Source: JBBDNT01 sp040877445 (GTDB lineage: Bacteria > Planctomycetota > Planctomycetia > Planctomycetales > Planctomycetaceae). Taken from it: DNA of 19,449 nucleotides. Made by a program: the position numbers and the translations under genes. The first letter of the stretch is position 1. Each line of letters starts with the position of its first letter. The stretch is taken from NCBI GenBank assembly GCA_040877445.1, contig JBBDNT010000197.1:1-19449 (forward strand). Reading direction: 5' to 3'. The notes under the pieces are model-generated. The model was not told the DNA's origin. It did no database searches and was given only the letters and a program-made list of their open reading frames with translations. Below, piece by piece: positions 6,529-12,751 of this stretch.

Positions 6529-7767
6529 TCAATCCCGTTCGCGCCCCGCCGCGGCACGCTTGATCGTCAATCGCGCGTAGCGCGGCAAGTCGCCCACCAG
6601 CGGCCGGGCGTAGTCGAGGAAGGCTTTCGTCACGTCCATGCCGCTTTTCGCGATGTACTTGTCGGGCATCGGGCGCTCCTGATTGGCGACGTCGCACAGC
6701 GGCTGCGTGCCGAAGCCCGAGCGATACGGTTCGCCCGGCTTCGACTCGCGGACGAGCGTGACCATGACGTCGCCGGTCCCCTGTTCCGCCAGCCGGACCG
6801 CCTCGCGGCCGCAGCCGTAGGCTTCGTCGATGTCGAGCTTGACGGCCCGGTCGGCGGCGCACATCTGGAGCGATTCGGTCACCTGGAATTCGCCCCGCCA
6901 GCCGAACTCGTCTGCGATCATCCGATGCAGCATCATCGCGGCGCTCGTGCCTCCCATCGCGCCGAACTCGACGTTGCCGAACTTGTCGCGCGTTTCCGAC
7001 GCGCTCACCGGCGTGCCGTCGGCATTGGAGATTCCTTCGCCGCAGACGATCGAGCAGTAGCCGTGCTTCTTCTGCGCGGCGGCGACCGCTTCGAGGAACC
7101 TGTCCCGTTCGAACGGCCGCTCCGGCAGAAGGATGACGTGCGGGGCGTCGCCCGGTTCCTGCCGCGCGCATGCCGCCGCGGCGGGAAGCCAGCCGGCGCT
7201 GCGGCCGACCGTCTGAAAAACGACGAACTGATCGACCCGCTGCATGTCCCGCGCGAGGATTCCGCCCTGCTGCACGCTCTGGGCGACGTAGCGGGCGGCG
7301 CTGGGATACCCGGGGGTGTGGTCGGTGCCGAAGAGATCGTTGTCGACGGTCTTCGAGATGCCGACGCCGAGCATCTCGTAGCCGGTCGACTGGGCATGCT
7401 CGACGACGCGGTGGATGGTGTCCATCGTGTCGTTGCCGCCGATCATGAAGAAGTAGCGGATGTCGTGCTTCTTGAGGTTCTTGATGATCGGCTCGAAGTG
7501 CTCGTCCTTCAGCTTGAGGCGCGTGGAGCCGAGCGCGCTGGAGGGCGTGGTGCGCAGTGCTTTCAACGTCTGTTTCGATTCGGCTCCCAGGTCGAGCAGG
7601 AAGTCGCCCAGCACCCCCTCGATGCCGAACCGCATGCCGAACACGCGGCCGAACTTCCGGCTCGCGAGCGCGGCTTCGACGACGCCGGCGAGCGACGCGT
7701 TGATGACGGCTGTCGGCCCGCCCGACTGCCCGACGATCGCGTTTCCGTTCGCGTTGCTCTTCGCCAT
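6529..7767 (-). CDS. pfp: Pyrophosphate-dependent 6-phosphofructokinase
   Basis: This enzyme interconverts fructose-6-phosphate and fructose-1,6-bisphosphate, probably with pyrophosphate as phosphoryl donor, and so could run in glycolysis or gluconeogenesis. The 412-residue protein has the donor loop GQSGGPTAVIN (13-23), IGGNDT (109-114), SKTVDND (138-144), TDHTPGYPSAA (148-158) and VGRSAGW (187-193). Asp113, where ATP enzymes have Gly104 (E. coli numbering), and Lys139, where they have Gly124, are the accepted signature of pyrophosphate dependence. The usual GGDD is GGND here, so the first Asp (E. coli Asp103) is Asn. MGRHAGW, common in the family, reads VGRSAGW. ATG at 7767 leaves a normal 10-residue lead before the donor loop; the nearest purine-rich stretch (GAAGGGA) is about 14 bases upstream, longer than usual. 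The SIS gene follows directly. Confidence 0.92.
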   Translation of the reverse strand: MAKSNANGNAIVGQSGGPTAVINASLAGVVEAALASRKFGRVFGMRFGIEGVLGDFLLDLGAESKQTLKALRTTPSSALGSTRLKLKDEHFEPIIKNLKKHDIRYFFMIGGNDTMDTIHRVVEHAQSTGYEMLGVGISKTVDNDLFGTDHTPGYPSAARYVAQSVQQGGILARDMQRVDQFVVFQTVGRSAGWLPAAAACARQEPGDAPHVILLPERPFERDRFLEAVAAAQKKHGYCSIVCGEGISNADGTPVSASETRDKFGNVEFGAMGGTSAAMMLHRMIADEFGWRGEFQVTESLQMCAADRAVKLDIDEAYGCGREAVRLAEQGTGDVMVTLVRESKPGEPYRSGFGTQPLCDVANQERPMPDKYIAKSGMDVTKAFLDYARPLVGDLPRYARLTIKRAAAGRERD

Positions 7768-7844
7768 GAGTGCCGCGTGTTCCCTTCGACCGTAGCAACC
7801 GAAATTGGAACCACTGAAGTTCCGAAAGGCAACCGCGTGGAGAA

Positions 7845-7858
7845 TCGGAACTCGGAAC
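7845..7858. repeat. Heptad repeat (TCGGAAC x2)
   Basis: Two exact 7-mers TCGGAAC at 7845 and 7852, followed shortly by the inverted half-unit GAGTTC (7863-7868). It sits in the 120-bp gap between the ABC-F and phosphofructokinase genes. Confidence 0.5.
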
Positions 7859-7887
7859 TCCTGAGTTCGATTCGCCGTCGCGCCGGC

Positions 7888-9675
7888 TCACGCGACAGTG
7901 TCCAGCTCTTCCTGCAAGCGGCACCAGGCGTCTTCCGCTTCCGTGAGCTTGGCAGTGATCGCGGTGAACTCGTCGTGCAGCTTCAAGGCTTCGGCGGCAT
8001 CGGTCGTAGCCATAAGCTGCGCGTTCAGTTCGCGCTTCTGATCGTCGAGGCGGGCGATCGTGCGTTCGATGTTCACCATCTCGCGGCGCAACTCGCGTTC
8101 CGTTTGCCGCTGCGCCTTCGGGGAAGACTTCGACGCGGGGCCGGTGTTCGGCCGCTTGGCGCGGCGGGCCGCTTCTTCGCGTTCTCCCTCTTCGATCTCG
8201 CGATTGATCGCGTACAGGTAGGCTTCGTAACCGCCGTTGTAGTTGGTCACGCGGCCGTCGCGGACCTCGATGATGCTGGTGGCGACCCGCTGCATGAAGT
8301 GCCGGTCGTGGCTGGTGAAGATCACCGTCCCCTGGTACTCGTCGAGCGCTTCGGCGAGCGCCTCGACGGTGTCGACGTCGAGATGGTTGCCCGGCTCGTC
8401 GAGCACGAGGATGTTGTGCTGGCTGAGCAGCAATCCCGTCATGCACAGCCGGGCCCGTTCGCCGCCGGACAGCACGCCGATCCGCTTTTTCACCGTTCCG
8501 CCGCCGAACAGCATCGCCCCCGCCATGTCGAGAATTTGCTGGGCCTTGGTTCCCGGGGCGGCGTGGTCGTCGAGGTACTCGAGGATCGTCAGGTTCTCGG
8601 GAAGGCTCGTGTAGACGTGCTGCGCGTAGGTGCCGATGTCGGACCCGTAACCCCACCGCACGCTCCCGGAAATCGGCGCGAGTGAATCGACCACGCTGCG
8701 AAGGAAGGTGGTCTTTCCCTGGCCGTTGTCGCCGACGATCGCGGCTCGCGAGCCATGGTCGATCTCGACGTCAATGTCGCGGGCGACGACATGATCGGGA
8801 TAGCCGATGGCGAGATCCTGACAGCGGAGCGCCGGGCCTTTGCGCGGCTCGACGCGCGGCGCGCGGATGACGGGGGCCGGCTCGTCGCCGAAGACTTCGA
8901 CCGTTTCGAGCCGTTCGAGTTGCTTGCTTTTCGACTTGGCGCGCGAGGCGGTCGTGGCGCGAGCCCGGTTGCGGGCGATGAAGTCTTCCAAGTGCTTGCG
9001 CTTGGCGAGCACCGTCGCGTTGACGCGTTCGTCGTGCTCGCGGCGTTCCTGCTGGAACTCGAGGAAGGCGTCGATCTTGCCGGGGAACATGGTGAGCGTG
9101 CCCCGCGACAGATCGAGCGTGTGCTCGCAGGTCGCCTTGAGAAAAGCCCGGTCGTGCGAGACGATCAGGCAGGCCTCCTGGAAGTTCCGCAGGAAGTGCT
9201 CGAGGAGAATCTGCGTGCGGAGGTCGAGGAAGTTCGTCGGCTCGTCCAGGAGCAGCAGATTCGGCTCGTGGAGCAAAAGAGCCGCGAGTTTGAGCCGGGT
9301 CTGCCAGCCGCCGGAAAGCTGCGAGATCGGCCCTTCGAGATACGCGTTCTTGATTTCGAACTGACCGGCGACTTCGCCGCACTTCCAGTCGGGGCGGCCG
9401 CTGTCGCGCATCAGGAATTCGAGGGCGGTCTCGCCGGGTTGGAAGGGATCGTGCTGGCGAAGATAGCCGAGCCGCAGTTTCGGATGGCGAATGACTTCGC
9501 CGCGATCGAGTTCCTCCTCGCCGAGCAGCACGCGGAGCAGCGTCGATTTTCCCGCGCCGTTGCGGCCGACGAAGCCGACCTTCACGTCCTCGGTGAGCGC
9601 CATCTCGGCCCCGTCGAGCAGCGTCTGGCTGCCGTAGCTTTTGTGGGCGTCGCGAACTTGCAGCAGCACGGCCAT
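7888..9675 (-). CDS. ABC-F family ATPase
   Basis: A soluble twin-ATPase without membrane segments; ABC-F proteins act on the ribosome, usually rescuing or gating translation near the P-site tRNA. This one has 595 residues. Domain 1 has Walker A GRNGAGKS (37-44), signature LSGGW (120-124) and Walker B LLLLDEPTNFLD (140-151). An Arg/Lys-rich linker follows (about 205-260), the position of the P-site tRNA interaction motif. Domain 2 has GDNGQGKT (315-322), LSGGE (402-406) and LVLDEPGNHLD (423-433). The last departs from the usual DEPTNHLD by Thr to Gly. A charged, coiled-coil-like C-terminal extension covers about 495-595. ATG at 9675 has AAGGAG 13 bases upstream and gives a typical N-terminus (MAVLLQVRDAHKSYG). 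The longer frame from 9858 translates the heptad repeat into STLNSQ-type repeats and is rejected. The subfamily (Uup, YheS, EttA or other) is not assigned. Confidence 0.92.
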   Translation of the reverse strand: MAVLLQVRDAHKSYGSQTLLDGAEMALTEDVKVGFVGRNGAGKSTLLRVLLGEEELDRGEVIRHPKLRLGYLRQHDPFQPGETALEFLMRDSGRPDWKCGEVAGQFEIKNAYLEGPISQLSGGWQTRLKLAALLLHEPNLLLLDEPTNFLDLRTQILLEHFLRNFQEACLIVSHDRAFLKATCEHTLDLSRGTLTMFPGKIDAFLEFQQERREHDERVNATVLAKRKHLEDFIARNRARATTASRAKSKSKQLERLETVEVFGDEPAPVIRAPRVEPRKGPALRCQDLAIGYPDHVVARDIDVEIDHGSRAAIVGDNGQGKTTFLRSVVDSLAPISGSVRWGYGSDIGTYAQHVYTSLPENLTILEYLDDHAAPGTKAQQILDMAGAMLFGGGTVKKRIGVLSGGERARLCMTGLLLSQHNILVLDEPGNHLDVDTVEALAEALDEYQGTVIFTSHDRHFMQRVATSIIEVRDGRVTNYNGGYEAYLYAINREIEEGEREEAARRAKRPNTGPASKSSPKAQRQTERELRREMVNIERTIARLDDQKRELNAQLMATTDAAEALKLHDEFTAITAKLTEAEDAWCRLQEELDTVA

Positions 9676-9750
9676 GGCGCGCGGGGATCTCCTTGACGAA
9701 ACGCGGGACTCGGGTGAAGTATGGTAGGTTGCGGGAGCGGTTGGGGTAAA

Positions 9751-9834
<84 letters not shown>

Positions 9835-9867
9835 TCGGGGCGGCGGCTCGCGGGTCATTCGGACCGC

Positions 9868-10375
9868 TCAAAGGTACGGTCCGCCGGACGGCGAATCAAG
9901 CACGTTGCGCGCGGGATTCGCCGCAAGCGGCTTCGATGCCGCGAGCCGCCACGCTTCGCAACCTAGCAGCGCCAGCAACGCCGCGTGGATTCCCGCCAGA
10001 GCGAGTTCTTCGACCAGCATGTGTGGGTCGTGGGCGAACGCCGGCAGGTCGCACAGCGTTTCCGCGAAGACGAACGTCGTCCACGGGAGTCCGATCGCCA
10101 AAGCGCGCTTCGGCCGCCGCGCGAGCAGCGCCGCGACGCTTCCCATCAGCAGCGTCGGCCAGAAAGTACCAGCCGACGAGACGCGGAATCCGCCGGCCGA
10201 AGAAGACGTCGTCGAAGATCACGCCGGGAACCAGTGCGTCGAGCGCGGCCCACTTCGCCAGCAGCAGCACCAGCGAGCCGATCGCCAGTCCTCCGCACAC
10301 GGCGCGAATCGCGGCCCGGCTTGAATCGGGCGGAAGTCGCGCGCATTCCGCTTCGTTTTGCGGAGCGAGGGTCAT
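9868..10375 (-). pseudogene. Small membrane protein split by an apparent +1 frameshift
   Basis: The ATG at 10375 overlaps the stop of the upstream membrane gene (ATGA), so translation is probably coupled. The first 71 codons encode a polar start and a membrane helix (VCGGLAIGSLVLLLAKWAAL), ending LVGWYF. After that the same frame turns into Arg/Ala-rich nonsense. Skipping the single C at 10162 (coding strand TTT C TGG) restores a hydrophobic continuation, WPTLLMGSVAALLARR, then IGLPWTTFVFAETL and a last helix (LALAGIHAALLALLG), ending at TGA 9868-9870. The joined product would have about 168 residues and four helices. Family unknown. It may be a true inactivating mutation, a sequencing or assembly error at the short TTT run, or programmed +1 frameshifting; an error or mutation is simplest. 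A separate 92-residue gene starting at 10146 is less likely. Confidence 0.65.
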
Positions 10376-11064
10376 TCGGCCTCCGCCAGGGCATCGGCGG
10401 CGCGGTACGCGGGGCGCTGCCGAACGTAAAGCGCATGGATCAGCCCCGCCAGCGGCCCCACGGGGAACGCGAAGGGGTGGAACACGAGCGCATGAAACAG
10501 CGCCACCAGCCAGCGGCGGCGCATTCCGCGGACCACGAACAGCAGAAGGCCGCTCCACCCCCAGCCGAGGACGAAGGTGGCCGTATTCGCCAGCAACAGG
10601 TTCGGCACGATCTCCGGCCGCACGACGGCGAAAATCTCGTAGCCGGACGGCACGAGATGAAATTCCAGCGTGAACGAGGCCGCCATGAGGAACGAGATCG
10701 CGCCCAGCAGGAACATTCCCACGGCGACCCCCGCCTGGACGAAGCTCGCCAGGCCGAAGCTCCTCCATGCCGAGCGGCGCTGCTCCGCGTGCAGGACGGC
10801 GAACAGGTATCCCCAGCCCAGTAGCTGCCCGAGCACGAAGATCCCGTTGCTCAGCAGCGCCCAGTCGCGCTCGCTGACGCCGCTCTGGTAGGGGGAAATC
10901 GACGTGATGTGGGCCGATGCCTCGGCGGACATGACCGCCACGGCAATCGCAGCCAGCAGAACGACCCGCCCGCGGCTCGCAATGCCCGGCCGTCGCGTGC
11001 CGTCGGAGCGAAGGGAATCGGCGATCGGGCGACGCGAATCTTCCCCCAGCACCATCGACGACAT
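10372..11064 (-). CDS. Multi-pass membrane protein of unknown function
   Basis: A 230-residue protein I cannot assign to a family. Residues 1-32 are polar and basic. A signal-like hydrophobic segment follows (VVLLAAIAVAVMSAEASAHI, 34-53), with AEA-SA as a possible cleavage site. Later hydrophobic segments lie at about 69-91 (ALLSNGIFVLGQLLGWGYLF), 105-132, 152-178 and 186-213. ATG at 11064 has GAGG about eight bases upstream. The next ATG, three codons on, is a weaker choice. The stop overlaps the start of the next membrane gene by ATGA, so the two are translated together and may form a complex. The Tat-exported hydrolase gene lies 146 bp upstream on the same strand. No active-site-like motif or metal-binding cluster was noticed. 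Confidence 0.75.
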   Translation of the reverse strand: MSSMVLGEDSRRPIADSLRSDGTRRPGIASRGRVVLLAAIAVAVMSAEASAHITSISPYQSGVSERDWALLSNGIFVLGQLLGWGYLFAVLHAEQRRSAWRSFGLASFVQAGVAVGMFLLGAISFLMAASFTLEFHLVPSGYEIFAVVRPEIVPNLLLANTATFVLGWGWSGLLLFVVRGMRRRWLVALFHALVFHPFAFPVGPLAGLIHALYVRQRPAYRAADALAEAE

Positions 11065-11210
11065 CGCCGCACCTCGAGCCGGTATGAACAGTCGGTACGA
11101 GCTTTCGATCCTCCTCCAATCCCGCTCCATACAGGCGGCGACCTTCGGCGAATGCAACGCGGTCCGAGCGACTTGCCCCCTTCCGCGTCGCCGGGACGGA
11201 CGGAGGCGCG

Positions 11211-12365
11211 TCATGCTCCCGGCCGCAGCAGTTCGTCGAACAGCGGTTCCGCCACGTCTCCGTTCCAGCGATGGCCCCCCTCGAAGTGGTCGAATCGCAC
11301 CCGTTCGCCGGCGCCGGCGGCGGCGTAGGCGCGGCGGATCGACGCTTCGGCCTTCTTCGCCCAGTCCGGCTTGATGAGACCGTCGCGCGCGCCGACTTCC
11401 CACACGCATGACCGCGGGGCGATCAGCGAGCCGATCTCCGGCACGTCGCCGTACTTCAACAGGCCGGGAATCACCTGTGCCCCGCAACTGTATTTCAGGC
11501 CGATCCGTTCCTGCATCATGTTGAGCGCCCCGCTGACCGCCGCGACCTTGATCCTCGGCTCGAGGGCCGCGGTCAACATCGTCATTCGCCCGCCGTAGGA
11601 CAGGCCCAGGCAGCCGAGCCGCTCGGCGTCGACGCGCTCGTCCCGCGCGAGCAGCTCTATGCACCACAGGCAGTCGCGGAGGTTCTCGGCCATCAGCAAC
11701 TTGCCGAGCAATTGCATTCGCACGAAGGCAACCGCGCAGGGATCCTGATTGCCGTACGACGCGCGGTCCTCCCGCGGCTCGAACGGCGTGAGGCAGGGGA
11801 CCGCCACGATGTATCCTCGCAGCGCCATACGCCGGCCGTAGTCGTAGCGCACCGCTTCGATCTGCTTGGCCACGCCAGGCAGATCGTCCCGGCCGGCGAC
11901 CGGGTGAAACCCCGAGTGACCGTGAATCGCCAGCACTCCGGGCCGAGGCTGATCGCCCAATGGCCGGGGCAGCAGCCGGTACATCGGCAGTCGCGGATGC
12001 CCGTCGGCGGCGAGCACGATTCGCTCGCGCGTGTGCCCGTCGAGTTCGACGCGCTCTTCGACGATCGTCTCCCATTGCGCCGGCGGATCGTGCGGACCGA
12101 GCAGTTCGCGAAGCTTCGTCGAGAACCGTCGTCGCCAGTCGGCGAATTCGCGCGCGGTGCTTCCGTCGAAGCGGATGGCGAGCGGGGCGTCGGTCGCGTC
12201 CTGCCGAATCTGCTCGTGCGTCGTCGGTGCGTTCTCGAACTCGCCCGTCGTCCAGCCGAAGGCGCGCAGGGGGGACAATCCCGCCGTCAGGAGCGCGGCG
12301 AAGCCGCCTTGCAGCAGGCGGCGTCGATCGACGCGCGGGGCGGGGAAATCAAGGGGTGATTGCAT
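11211..12365 (-). CDS. Tat-exported alpha/beta hydrolase (acetyl xylan esterase/dienelactone hydrolase-like)
   Basis: A 384-residue secreted esterase-like enzyme. The N-terminus has a twin-arginine signal: DRRRLLQ (13-19) then a hydrophobic core (GGFAALLTAGLSPLRAFG), pointing to folded export to the periplasm or beyond. The catalytic parts are in order: oxyanion region HGHSG (148-152), nucleophile elbow GLSYGG with Ser256, Asp328 in VGARDG and His365 in EGGHRW. The spacing fits the large alpha/beta-hydrolase esterases that deacetylate polysaccharides or cleave small esters; the substrate cannot be read. ATG at 12365 gives the normal short lead before the Tat motif; no clear Shine-Dalgarno is visible. 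It is the first minus-strand gene leaving the divergent region it shares with groEL1. Confidence 0.87.
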   Translation of the reverse strand: MQSPLDFPAPRVDRRRLLQGGFAALLTAGLSPLRAFGWTTGEFENAPTTHEQIRQDATDAPLAIRFDGSTAREFADWRRRFSTKLRELLGPHDPPAQWETIVEERVELDGHTRERIVLAADGHPRLPMYRLLPRPLGDQPRPGVLAIHGHSGFHPVAGRDDLPGVAKQIEAVRYDYGRRMALRGYIVAVPCLTPFEPREDRASYGNQDPCAVAFVRMQLLGKLLMAENLRDCLWCIELLARDERVDAERLGCLGLSYGGRMTMLTAALEPRIKVAAVSGALNMMQERIGLKYSCGAQVIPGLLKYGDVPEIGSLIAPRSCVWEVGARDGLIKPDWAKKAEASIRRAYAAAGAGERVRFDHFEGGHRWNGDVAEPLFDELLRPGA

Positions 12366-12501
12366 TGTGCATGTTCAGAGATACGAAAAATCGAAAACGA
12401 TCACAAGCCCGCCGGCAGCGCCCGGCGGGATATCTTCACGGTGCCCACGCGCTGTCGAGCGCAAAAAATACCCAGCGGGCCGCCGCCCGTGGGCTTGGAT
12501 C

Positions 12502-12518
12502 GCTGCCAAGTTGGCAGC
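12502..12518. promoter_or_regulatory. Perfect palindrome, candidate operator or enhancer site
   Basis: GCTGCCAA-G-TTGGCAGC is an exact 8-1-8 palindrome. Its centre lies about 110 bp upstream of the start site predicted from the sigma-54-like promoter, the usual distance for an enhancer-binding protein. It does not match CIRCE or HAIR. No second copy was seen in the window. Confidence 0.5.
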
Positions 12519-12592
12519 CCCGATGTGGCGGCCAATTGCCGGCGCAGACGCAAATCTCGATATGGAAACGTGTTGCGGACTTTGCCGATTGT

Positions 12593-12610
12593 TTGGCGCG
12601 CCGATTGCTT
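12593..12610 (+). promoter_or_regulatory. Candidate sigma-54 (-24/-12) promoter for groEL1
   Basis: TTGGCGCGCCGATTGCTT fits the sigma-54 consensus TTGGCACG-N4-TTGCTT with one change (A to G). The invariant GG (12595-12596) and GC (12607-12608) are separated by exactly 10 bases. The predicted start site is near 12620, giving a leader of about 130 nt before the groEL1 GTG. Overlapping direct repeats of GCCGATTG lie on both sides of the -24 box. Confidence 0.5.
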
Positions 12611-12686
12611 TACCGCCCTGCGGTGGACGTTCCGATTCCCGTAATGGCAGTCGCGACCATCGTCCCAGAATCCGAGCGATGCGAGA

Positions 12687-12716
12687 AAACCCCACGGGGC
12701 GCATGCCCGCGGGTTT
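12687..12716 (+). promoter_or_regulatory. Leader hairpin upstream of groEL1
   Basis: AAACCC (12687-12692) pairs with GGGTTT (12711-12716), and inside it CGGG (12695-12698) pairs with CCCG (12706-12709) around a 7-base loop. It lies within the predicted leader about 25 nt before the Shine-Dalgarno. It does not cover the ribosome site, so a simple RNA thermometer is not shown. Confidence 0.35.
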
Positions 12717-12737
12717 CGACAACCGACAACGGACAAT
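12717..12737 (+). repeat. Heptad tandem repeat upstream of groEL1
   Basis: Three consecutive 7-mers CGACAAC, CGACAAC, GGACAAT end four bases before the groEL1 Shine-Dalgarno (GAGGAGGAG, 12741-12749). Unit sequence differs from the tracts before serA, grpE and the zinc-ribbon gene, but period and placement are alike. Confidence 0.65.
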
Positions 12738-12751
12738 CTCGAGGAGGAGTC

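Larger units (their letters stand above)
12366..12751. other. Divergent control region between hydrolase and groEL1
   Basis: This 386-bp spacer contains, from left: a hairpin CCCGCCGG (12408-12415) with CCGGCGGG (12422-12429); a larger fold in which GCCCACG and CGTGGGC (about 12443-12494) enclose the hairpin GCGCT-GTCG-AGCGC; a perfect palindrome (12502-12518); a candidate sigma-54 promoter (12593-12610); a leader hairpin (12687-12716); and three heptads just before the groEL1 Shine-Dalgarno. A weak sigma-70-like pair for the hydrolase (TTGTGA, 17 bases, TATCTC, minus strand) is possible at about 12377-12405. No CIRCE inverted repeat was found. Confidence 0.6.

Noticed and set aside
10155..10170. 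Programmed +1 frameshifting as the leading explanation for the split membrane gene
   Set aside because: There is no in-frame stop or upstream Shine-Dalgarno-like stimulator at the slip site, as in prfB. A mutation or assembly error at a short TTT run is simpler, so programming is kept only as an alternative.
9896..11119. A single 407-codon minus-strand gene covering both membrane genes
   Set aside because: Only the part after 10375 has protein character, and only to about 10163. The rest is Arg/Gly-rich shadow opposite a better-supported frame at 10372-11064.
12494..12526. Sigma-32-like promoter (CTTGGA, then CCCCGATGT) upstream of groEL1
   Set aside because: The -35 part is poor, spacing is about 17-18 bases, and the palindrome occupies the gap. 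The sigma-54 match at 12593-12610 is much better.
12366..12751. CIRCE (HrcA) operator upstream of groEL1
   Set aside because: No TTAGCACTC/GAGTGCTAA inverted repeat or close variant was found by eye.
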